Source: an uncultured Oscillospiraceae bacterium
Lineage (GTDB): Bacteria; Bacillota; Clostridia; Oscillospirales; Oscillospiraceae
DNA: 9,986 nt
Assembly: GCA_910587345.1 (NCBI GenBank)
Contig: CAJUKH010000063.1
Span: 1-9,986, forward strand
Reading direction: 5' to 3'
Positions 1 through 4,556 of this stretch are shown piece by piece. Each line of letters opens with the position of its first letter. Position 1 is the stretch's first letter. The notes beneath the pieces were generated by a model. The model was given only the letters and a program-made list of their open reading frames with translations, searched no databases and was not told the DNA's origin. The translations under genes were made by a program, and so were the position numbers.

Positions 1-692
1 AAGTACTTGTTCAGGAAGGTCTCGTTGCTCAGACCATAGCTCCAGGAAACCTCGCCGGAGGAGATCACCTTGTCATAGGTGGTTTCCATGATCTTGGCTT
101 CCAGAGCGTTGTAAGCCATCTGAGCGGTGTTGTCGCGGCTCAGGCCCACGGAAGTATCAATGTTCTTGATCTCCTCGTACAGCTTGGCCTCGTTGGCCCG
201 ACGGTTGACGTTGATCTCCCAGTCGGCGCCGGTGAACTCGAAGATGCTGCTGTCGTAGCCCATGGCCACCAGCAGCATCTTGGCGGCGGCAGCGCCGGTG
301 ACAGGAGCGTCAGGAGCAAAGGTGCCATCGCCCTGGCCGGCAATGATGTTCATGCTGGCGCAGTACTCGATGTAGGAGCGGGCCCAGTGGCCGTTGATGT
401 CGCTGAACATAGCGCTGCTGGCGCTGCCCAGGGTGGGGTCGTTACCGCCGTTGAGCATGACGCAGATGATCTTGGCCATCTCGGCACGGGTAACGGTGGT
501 GTTGGGGTCGAAAGCGCCGGTGTCCTTGCCCTTGAGCACGCCCAGGGTAGACATGACGTTAACGGCCTCGGTGTGCTGGATCTCATCGGCATCGGTGAAA
601 TCCTTGTTCGCAGCGGAAGCTCCGATGGTCATCATGCCGGCGAGCATGGTGCCGGTCAGAGCCAGGCTGAGAACTCTCTTGAGGTTCTTCAT
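1..692 (-). CDS. S-layer homology (SLH) domain protein, N-terminal part, cut by the left window edge
   Basis: Secreted cell-surface protein that should be held to the wall by SLH domains. Only the first 230 codons are in the window; the reading frame is still open at base 1. The first 28 residues are a classic signal peptide: basic KNLKR start, hydrophobic core, small-residue end ASA-A. SLH repeat 1 covers roughly residues 30-83 (DFTDADE, GVLKGKDTGAFDP, VTRAEMAKII). Repeat 2 covers about 95-146 (FSDINGHWARSYIEY, GDGTFAPDAPVTGAAAAKML), and a degenerate third covers about 150-200. The start is fixed by AGGAGGAG six bases upstream. It is a divergent paralogue of the complete gene at 1250: about 69 mismatches in 690 aligned bases without gaps, and about 24 changed residues in 230. 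No convincing promoter is visible in its own upstream DNA, so it may be silent or weakly expressed in this orientation. The C-terminal function is unknown because that part is outside the window. Confidence 0.93.
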   Translation of the reverse strand, partial: MKNLKRVLSLALTGTMLAGMMTIGASAANKDFTDADEIQHTEAVNVMSTLGVLKGKDTGAFDPNTTVTRAEMAKIICVMLNGGNDPTLGSASSAMFSDINGHWARSYIEYCASMNIIAGQGDGTFAPDAPVTGAAAAKMLLVAMGYDSSIFEFTGADWEINVNRRANEAKLYEEIKNIDTSVGLSRDNTAQMAYNALEAKIMETTYDKVISSGEVSWSYGLSNETFLNKY

Positions 693-698
693 GAAGAA

Positions 699-706
699 CT
701 CCTCCT
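699..706 (-). promoter_or_regulatory. Ribosome binding site of the left S-layer gene
   Basis: AGGAGGAG read on the minus strand, six bases before the ATG at 692-690. The same ribosome site followed by GTTCT and a purine-rich lead-in is found before the paralogue at 1250, so the homology between the two genes extends into their translation-initiation regions. Confidence 0.85.
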
Positions 707-750
707 TTTTAAGATTTGAGTGGGAAAGCCTCTTTTTTCTCCCGTCAAAA

Positions 751-769
751 CCACCGGAAACTCCGGCGG
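751..769 (-). other. Hairpin in the leader of the left S-layer gene
   Basis: CCACCGGA (751-758), AAC loop, TCCGGCGG (762-769) form an 8-bp stem with one wobble when read as minus-strand RNA. It is followed on the minus strand by GGTTTTGACGG, which has only four T, so it could be a weak attenuator or an mRNA-stabilising leader hairpin. The leader of the paralogue at 1250 has no counterpart in this position. The role is not shown by sequence alone. Confidence 0.35.
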
Positions 770-785
770 AACGGACGTTAGCAAA

Positions 786-797
786 GTGTGACTCCCC
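786..797 (-). repeat. 12-mer GGGGAGTCACAC shared by both S-layer leaders (left copy)
   Basis: Read towards the left S-layer gene, GGGGAGTCACAC lies 93 bases before the start codon. The identical 12-mer lies 50 bases before the start of the paralogue at 1250. It may be a relic of leader duplication or a conserved leader-RNA element. The extra DNA between it and the left gene contains the hairpin at 751-769. Confidence 0.55.
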
Positions 798-805
798 GGA
801 CAGTT

Positions 806-852
806 GGGGGAAAGGGAGGAAAATGGGGTGGAAATGGGGGAAAGCGGGGGGG
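806..852 (+). other. G-tract-rich stretch with G-quadruplex potential
   Basis: The plus strand has five runs of three or more G in 47 bases: 806-810, 814-816, 825-828, 836-840 and 846-852. Intervening loops are 3, 8, 7 and 5 bases, so the fit to a strict quadruplex rule (loops up to 7) is marginal but close. The last tract is inside the 52-bp inverted repeat, so part of it is duplicated at the right window edge. RNA for the left S-layer gene would be C-rich here, and the template strand G-rich. Confidence 0.45.
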
Positions 853-893
853 AATTGGGCCGAAAAGTGCCGGTGGTTGACTTTTGGTAGACA
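842..893. repeat. Left arm of a 52-bp perfect inverted repeat (partner 9931-9982)
   Basis: The reverse complement of 842-893 matches 9931-9982 base for base, from TGTCTACCAAAAGTCAACC through CGGCACTTTTCGGCCC and the C7 tract to CGCTT. After that the copies differ by one T (TTT here, TT at the right) and then both continue with C. The arm is 150 bases upstream of the left S-layer start codon, within its leader. It contains the strongest TGTCTACCAAAA motif (893-882 on the minus strand). Confidence 0.93.
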
Positions 894-949
894 GCGTATT
901 TTTCTTGTTTTCTGTATCCATTCGCCTGCAAGGGATTGCGGGGGCGGGC

Positions 950-967
950 GGTAGACATTTGGTAGAC
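950..967 (-). repeat. Tandem GTCTACCAAA / TGTCTACC motif pair (left cluster)
   Basis: Read on the minus strand this is GTCTACCAAA followed directly by TGTCTACC. A third copy, TGTCTACCAAAA, lies at 893-882. The right window edge has the same arrangement: a tandem pair at 9855-9876 and a third copy at 9931-9942. The distance from the second to the third copy is 64 bases here and 65 at the right, although the DNA between is largely different. Conserved spacing without conserved filler suggests a protein-binding array or recombination site. Confidence 0.6.
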
Positions 968-1007
968 TTTATTTTTTGGTGTACGGAAACGTCCCACTTT
1001 GGGGCGG

Positions 1008-1019
1008 TTTGTAACATAA
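1008..1019. repeat. 12-bp inverted motif TTTGTAACATAA (left half)
   Basis: TTTGTAACATAA here is the exact reverse complement of TTATGTTACAAA at 1117-1128. The centre of symmetry is near 1068, within the divergent region. The pair encloses the AT-rich TATATAATAAAG segment. It could be a pair of operators for one regulator serving both S-layer genes, or the ends of a small invertible segment. Confidence 0.5.
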
Positions 1020-1026
1020 ATGAAAC

Positions 1027-1056
1027 TGGACTTTTGTGTGGTCCTCCTTATATAAT
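1027..1056 (+). promoter_or_regulatory. Possible upstream promoter of the S-layer gene at 1250
   Basis: A perfect -10 hexamer TATAAT at 1051-1056 has a poor -35 candidate TGGACT at 1027-1032 with 18 bases between. Transcription from here would give a leader of about 190 bases and would read through the stronger promoter at 1142. The element lies between the two 12-bp inverted motifs, so its direction would flip if that segment inverted. Support is weak because the -35 is poor. Confidence 0.35.
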
Positions 1057-1116
1057 AAAGATGCGGCGGATGGCCGCCCGGCCCTTTTGTGGGCATTCTT
1101 TCCCGGTAGGTTACGC

Positions 1117-1128
1117 TTATGTTACAAA
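1117..1128. repeat. 12-bp inverted motif TTATGTTACAAA (right half)
   Basis: Exact reverse complement of 1008-1019. It ends 13 bases before the -35 hexamer of the promoter at 1142, which is a normal place for an activator site (about -60 to -49 from the expected transcription start). This position favours a regulator-binding role at least as much as a recombination role. Confidence 0.5.
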
Positions 1129-1141
1129 TGGGGAAATGGTG

Positions 1142-1170
1142 TTGACGAACGGGGGGAGGGGTGGTATCAT
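1142..1170 (+). promoter_or_regulatory. Strong sigma-A-type promoter for the S-layer gene at 1250
   Basis: TTGACG (1142-1147), exactly 17 bases, then TATCAT (1165-1170): one mismatch from consensus in each hexamer at ideal spacing. The expected transcript start is near 1177, giving a leader of about 73 bases with an AGGAGG site at its end. No promoter of this quality is seen pointing at the divergent left paralogue. Confidence 0.8.
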
Positions 1171-1187
1171 GTCGTCCGTAAGGGTGA

Positions 1188-1199
1188 GGGGAGTCACAC
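1188..1199 (+). repeat. 12-mer GGGGAGTCACAC shared by both S-layer leaders (right copy)
   Basis: Identical to the minus-strand copy at 797-786 in the left paralogue's leader. It falls inside the transcribed leader expected from the promoter at 1142. A short CACGC/GCGTG stem can form just after it, so the element may act as leader RNA. Confidence 0.5.
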
Positions 1200-1236
1200 G
1201 CCCCTGACGCGTGGTTCTTCCGCCCAAAATATTAAA

Positions 1237-1244
1237 AGGAGGAG
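1237..1244 (+). promoter_or_regulatory. Ribosome binding site that sets the S-layer start at 1250
   Basis: AGGAGGAG five bases before the ATG at 1250. An in-frame ATG at 1211 would put this site inside the coding sequence and add 13 residues in front of a perfect signal peptide, so 1250 is the real start. Confidence 0.88.
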
Positions 1245-1249
1245 TTCTC

Positions 1250-1942
1250 ATGAAGAACCTCAAGAGAGTTCTCAGCCTGGCTCTGACCGGCGTTATGCTC
1301 ACTGGCATGATGACCATCGGCGCCTCCGCTGCGAACAAGGATTTCACCGATGCCGATGAGATCCAGCACACCGAGGCCGTTAACGTCATGTCTACCCTGG
1401 GCGTGCTCAAGGGTAAGGACACCGGCGCTTTCGACCCCACCACCACCGTTACCCGTGCCGAGATGGCCAAGATCATCTGCGTCATGCTCAACGGCGGTAA
1501 TGATCCCACCCTGGGCAGCGGCAGCAATGCCATGTTCAGCGACATCAACGGCCACTGGGCCAAGAACTACATCGAGTACTGTGCCAGCATGAAGATCATT
1601 GCCGGCATGGGCGATGGTACCTTCGGCCCCGACCTGCCTGTCACCGGCGCTGCCGCCGCCAAGATGCTGCTGGTGGCCATGGGTTACGACAGCGAGATCT
1701 TCAACTTCACCGGTGCTGACTGGGAGATCAACGTCAACCGGCAGGCCAACGAGGCCAAGCTGTACGAGGAGATCAAGAGCATTGACACCTCCGCCGGCCT
1801 GAGCCGCGACAACACCGCTCAGATGGCTTACAACGCCCTGGAGGCCAAGGTCATGACCACCGGTTACGACAAGGTCGTCTCCACCGGCGAGATCAGCTAC
1901 AACTACGGCCTGAGCAACGAGACCTTCCTGAACAAGTACTTC
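1250..1942. repeat. Right arm of a large inverted repeat formed by the S-layer gene heads (partner 1-692)
   Basis: The first 690 or so coding bases of this gene align without gaps to the minus-strand gene at 692-1, about 90% identical by hand count. The longest exact block I found is 89 bp (1325-1413). Another exact stretch of about 32 bases touches the window edge (1911-1942 against 32-1). The opposing arms are separated by 557 bp that contain the promoter. The repeat may continue further left, outside the window. Confidence 0.9.
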
Positions 1943-3931
1943 CAGGCCAACACCTGGATCGGCCTGATGGACGGCAACTCCAACAACCTGGGCATCACCG
2001 ACGGCCACATCCAGGTCAGCGGCAAGCTGGACACCGCCGAGGAGAAGGTCGAGCCCAAGCCCGCCAACTTCCCCTCCGACTTCGACATCTCCTACATCGG
2101 TGAGGAAGTCAAGGTCATCTTCAAGGACGGCAAGTCCGGCACCAAGGGCCAGCCCGACAAGAACGACACCATCTTCGGTGTGTTCGTCACCGGCGCCACC
2201 GAGGTCATCAACACCACCACCGCCAAGATCGACGATCTGAAGACCACCGAGACCAAGGTCAAGGTGGACGGCACCAAGTACGACCTGGCCGACAAGGTCA
2301 TCGTGGTGAAGAACTACGTGGGCACCGGCACTGAGTACAAGGAAGATAGCCTGAAGGGCACCAAGGACACCAAGAACAGCGCCCTGACCACCGCTCTTCA
2401 GGACACCAAGAACGGTGACACCCTGAAGCTGATCCTGAAGGACGGCAAGGTGGAGCGGGCTTATATCGTCAACTCCCGTCTGGCCGTTGTGACCAGCAAG
2501 AACTCCACTAAGATTTCTGTCAACGACAACAAGGTGGGCACCATCACCGTGGCCGACCACGAGGTCTATGAGGACATCGCCGTGGACGATGTGGTCGTGA
2601 TCTCCGTGCTGTACGCTGACAAGGCCAACGATGACAAGGGCCTGGCCATCGTGGAGAAGGCCGAGGTCGTTAAGGGTGAGATCGACAGCTTTGAGGACAT
2701 GAAGAATGTCAAGCTGGACGACACCACCTACAAGATCTACAAGCCCGATGGCAGCGAGATGTTCACCTCCGACATCGACGACGCTCAGACCACCTTTAAG
2801 TCCGAGCACGTGGGCGAGGAGTTCGAGCTGTATCTGGTCAACGGTTATGTGGGCGCTGCGGTCCAGGTTTCTGAGTCCGCCAGCAACTACTCCGTGGTCA
2901 CCGAGGTCAAGGGCGGCGCTACCGCCGGCAGCACCTTCAACGCTCTGGAGCTGGCCGTCATGGACGGCGAGGGCACCAAGAGCATCATCACCGTCAGCGA
3001 TGACAGCTATGGCAAGAAGGCCACCGAGGGCGACAAGAAGGCCGGCGTTTCTGCCGCTGACTATGCGGTCGGTATGATCGTGACCTACACCACCAACAAG
3101 GACAAGGAAGCCGTTGTGAAGCTGGCCCAGACCAAGTCCGGCACCGGAAGCAAGGATGACAAGGGCTATGAGAAGACCACCAAGTCCTTCAACGGCGTGG
3201 TCACCACCTCCAACTGCGTGCTGTTCGCCAACACCTCTGCCGACGGCACCAAGATCAAGGCTTACAACATCCGCGATCTGCGGGATATCACCCTGAAGGA
3301 TAAGGCCTACAACGTTGTGGAGAAGGACGGCAAGATCGTGGCCGTGTATATCGACAACGGTGAGACCCCCAAGGGCGCCACTTCCGCTAAGGTCTACGGC
3401 ATCGTTTCCACCAACGGCCGGACCACCAAGGTCAACGGCGATCCCTACAAGCAGTTTACCGTAAGCTCCAACGGCACCGATTACACCATCAACGTGCCCA
3501 CCAGCAACAGCACCATCGCCCGTGATGCGATCGTCTGGTTCGAGCCCACCAGCGACAACACTTACAATGACGAAGACATCCATGTCATTGATAAGGATAC
3601 CACCAAGGCCGACAACAACGATGTTGTTCTGGGCTATGTGGAGAGCTGGGAGAGCAAGGACGGCCTGCTGACCGTGGCTCACGAGCTGACCAAGGACGGC
3701 GAGCGCTATAAGGTCAATGAGGCCGCCGGCCGGGGCACCTATGCCACCGATAACGACACCAAGATCTACTACGTCGATGTTGAGAACCACACCGGCGTTG
3801 AGTCCGGCAGCATCACCAAGTTCGACAGCATCACCGGCTACAACAACGTGCTGGTGGTCGTTGACGACAAGACTGCCGTGGCCATCATCGTTGAGGTTGG
3901 CGGCGCCAAGAATCTGATCAAGGTCGACTGA
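1250..3931 (+). CDS. S-layer protein with N-terminal SLH domains (complete, 893 aa)
   Basis: Exported surface-layer protein; SLH modules usually bind secondary cell-wall polysaccharide and the rest forms or decorates the surface lattice. Residues 1-28 are a signal peptide (KNLKR, hydrophobic core, ASA-A). SLH 1 is about residues 30-83 (DFTDADE, GVLKGKDTGAFDP, VTRAEMAKII). SLH 2 is about 95-146 (FSDINGHWAKNYIEY, GDGTFGPDLPVTG). A degenerate SLH 3 is about 150-200 (LSRDNTAQMAYNALEAK). Residues 210-893 are rich in K, D, T, G and V with short alternating hydrophobic stretches, as expected for beta-rich surface domains; I recognise no catalytic motif. Codon use is extremely biased to C/G-ending codons (AAG, GAC, ACC, AAC), a sign of very high expression. 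It has its own promoter (1142-1170) and a strong terminator (3967-3996), so it is monocistronic. It is divergent from a paralogue about 90% identical over the 230 codons visible. Confidence 0.95.
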   Translation: MKNLKRVLSLALTGVMLTGMMTIGASAANKDFTDADEIQHTEAVNVMSTLGVLKGKDTGAFDPTTTVTRAEMAKIICVMLNGGNDPTLGSGSNAMFSDINGHWAKNYIEYCASMKIIAGMGDGTFGPDLPVTGAAAAKMLLVAMGYDSEIFNFTGADWEINVNRQANEAKLYEEIKSIDTSAGLSRDNTAQMAYNALEAKVMTTGYDKVVSTGEISYNYGLSNETFLNKYFQANTWIGLMDGNSNNLGITDGHIQVSGKLDTAEEKVEPKPANFPSDFDISYIGEEVKVIFKDGKSGTKGQPDKNDTIFGVFVTGATEVINTTTAKIDDLKTTETKVKVDGTKYDLADKVIVVKNYVGTGTEYKEDSLKGTKDTKNSALTTALQDTKNGDTLKLILKDGKVERAYIVNSRLAVVTSKNSTKISVNDNKVGTITVADHEVYEDIAVDDVVVISVLYADKANDDKGLAIVEKAEVVKGEIDSFEDMKNVKLDDTTYKIYKPDGSEMFTSDIDDAQTTFKSEHVGEEFELYLVNGYVGAAVQVSESASNYSVVTEVKGGATAGSTFNALELAVMDGEGTKSIITVSDDSYGKKATEGDKKAGVSAADYAVGMIVTYTTNKDKEAVVKLAQTKSGTGSKDDKGYEKTTKSFNGVVTTSNCVLFANTSADGTKIKAYNIRDLRDITLKDKAYNVVEKDGKIVAVYIDNGETPKGATSAKVYGIVSTNGRTTKVNGDPYKQFTVSSNGTDYTINVPTSNSTIARDAIVWFEPTSDNTYNDEDIHVIDKDTTKADNNDVVLGYVESWESKDGLLTVAHELTKDGERYKVNEAAGRGTYATDNDTKIYYVDVENHTGVESGSITKFDSITGYNNVLVVVDDKTAVAIIVEVGGAKNLIKVD

Positions 3932-3966
3932 TCTTTGCGTAAACCGCTGAGAGCATAAAATGCAGG

Positions 3967-3996
3967 AAGGACCCCAGGCTTTCGCCTGGGGTCCTT
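3967..3996. terminator. Bidirectional intrinsic terminator between convergent genes
   Basis: A perfect 13-bp stem, AAGGACCCCAGGC (3967-3979) with GCCTGGGGTCCTT (3984-3996), closed by a TTTC loop. It lies 36 bases after the S-layer stop and 37 bases beyond the stop of the convergent minus-strand gene. Downstream bases are T-rich in the plus direction (CTTATCTGCCTTTT), and on the minus strand the hairpin is followed by CCTGCATTTTAT. It therefore probably serves both genes. Confidence 0.9.
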
Positions 3997-4032
3997 CTTA
4001 TCTGCCTTTTCTGGTCCAGATGGGCCTTTCCT

Positions 4033-4416
4033 TTACCGAACAGCCAAATAGCAGTAAGTGTGACTGCGGGAGTTTGTGGAGACATAGGCTTCCCGGCTTT
4101 GAATTTCAAAGCCGCCTTTCACGATGCGAAGCAAGCCATTCAGCGTGGACATTCCGGGAGCCGCCAATCCGCCCATACAGCGGGTGCTGCTGGCCGATGA
4201 CCCCATTTGTCCTTCATCACTGACCACCAACACAGCTTGGGGAGTAAACCCCAAAGATATGGTGCGGCTTTCCGCATTGTCTCCGGCATAAGTTCCCACG
4301 ACCACTCGGGCAGCCTCATCCAGCTTCCCAAAGTTCTCATTGAACTCCGCCCGCAGGAAATCGTCGGTGGCCTCCCATTGGTGTAACTGATAGTTTTGGG
4401 TCTTCTTGGTTGACAT
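4033..4416 (-). CDS. Phage tail-fibre-tip-like protein (127 aa), isolated
   Basis: The N-terminal segment (NYQLHQWEATDDFLRAEFNENFGKLDEA, in pieces NYQLHQWE, DDFLRAEFNENF) resembles the start of many small clostridial prophage tail or baseplate proteins. The rest (VVGTYAGDN, RTISLGFTPQAVLVV, a glycine/serine-rich middle, GGFEIQSREAYVSTN, YCYLAV) has the pattern of tail-fibre tip domains: 'G-T-Y-x-G...I-x-L-G-F-x-P-x-A-V' and a final short strand after an asparagine-rich turn. This is recognition from memory, not a search. It has no signal peptide or membrane segment. The start at 4416 is set by AAAGGAGAG; longer frames reaching upstream cross a terminator hairpin. No other phage gene is visible in the window, so it is either a prophage remnant, a domesticated gene, or a cargo gene. 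I see no promoter between it and the terminator at 4494-4524. It is convergent with the S-layer gene and shares its terminator. Confidence 0.75.
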   Translation of the reverse strand: MSTKKTQNYQLHQWEATDDFLRAEFNENFGKLDEAARVVVGTYAGDNAESRTISLGFTPQAVLVVSDEGQMGSSASSTRCMGGLAAPGMSTLNGLLRIVKGGFEIQSREAYVSTNSRSHTYCYLAVR

Positions 4417-4421
4417 AATAT

Positions 4422-4430
4422 CTCTCCTTT
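4422..4430 (-). promoter_or_regulatory. Ribosome binding site of the tail-tip-like gene
   Basis: AAAGGAGAG on the minus strand, five bases before the ATG at 4416-4414. It decides the start: an in-frame opening further upstream has no such site and runs through the terminator of the preceding operon. Confidence 0.8.
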
Positions 4431-4447
4431 GATTTTCTTCTGTGTGC

Positions 4448-4464
4448 AGGCCCGCCCCGGGCCT
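4448..4464. other. Small GC-rich hairpin upstream of the tail-tip-like gene
   Basis: AGGCCCG (4448-4454), CCC, CGGGCCT (4458-4464): a 7-bp perfect stem with a 3-base loop, lying 31 bases before the gene start at 4416. It has no T tract on either side, so it is not a standard terminator; it may be leader structure or chance in GC-rich DNA. Confidence 0.35.
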
Positions 4465-4493
4465 CCATACACCCCGCCCAACCCCAAAAAGTT

Positions 4494-4524
4494 GCCCCGG
4501 AATGGCATCCTGCCATCCCGGGGC
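4494..4524 (-). terminator. Intrinsic terminator of the polysaccharide operon
   Basis: GCCCCGGAATGGCA (4494-4507), TCC loop, TGCCATCCCGGGGC (4511-4524): a 14-position stem with one A-C mismatch. On the minus strand, downstream of the polymerase gene, it is followed by AACTTTTTGG. On the plus strand it is followed by CTTTTTGCG and a T7 tract, so it may also stop plus-strand readthrough. It separates the operon from the tail-tip-like gene. Confidence 0.85.
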
Positions 4525-4556
4525 CTTTTTGCGTCTTTTTTTGGTTTTGTGCGGTT

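Larger units (their letters stand above)
693..1249. other. Divergent S-layer intergenic region (557 bp, no credible gene)
   Basis: This gap separates the start codons of two divergent S-layer paralogues. It holds a hairpin and a shared 12-mer in the left gene's leader, a run of G tracts, one arm of a 52-bp inverted repeat shared with the right edge of the window, a set of TGTCTACCAAA motifs, two 12-bp inverted TTTGTAACATAA motifs, and one clear plus-strand promoter. Open frames across it are proline-rich or lack a ribosome site and look like chance. Composition changes sharply along it, from a C-rich strand (left-gene sense) to an AT-rich stretch near 1015-1060. Confidence 0.7.

Noticed and set aside
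743..748. TTGACG on the minus strand as the -35 of the left S-layer gene
   Set aside because: The bases 16-18 downstream (CCCAC region) bear no resemblance to a -10 hexamer, and the resulting start would overlap the ribosome site area.
778..1017. Proline-rich 79-codon open frame on the minus strand in the S-layer intergenic region
   Set aside because: It arises from translation of the C-rich leader, has no ribosome site, and spans the repeat arm and motifs whose conservation is not codon-like.
1211..1249. Upstream in-frame ATG at 1211 as start of the S-layer protein
   Set aside because: It would place AGGAGGAG inside the coding region and add 13 residues before a perfect signal peptide; the paralogue also starts at the position equivalent to 1250.
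1389..1396. TGTCTACC inside the S-layer coding sequence (also in the left paralogue)
   Set aside because: It encodes part of the conserved SLH stretch (MSTLG), lacks the AAA tail of the leader motif and matches only 8 bases; coincidence is the simpler explanation.
1232..3790. Very long antisense open frame (over 850 codons) opposite the S-layer gene
   Set aside because: Extreme C/G-ending codon use in the sense gene removes reverse-strand stops. The antisense product is a low-complexity V/G/L/D/H-rich string with no domain, and it reads through the sense gene's ribosome site region.
4033..4416. Tail-tip-like gene as a diversity-generating retroelement target
   Set aside because: No reverse transcriptase, template repeat or adenine-directed variable repeat is visible in the window.
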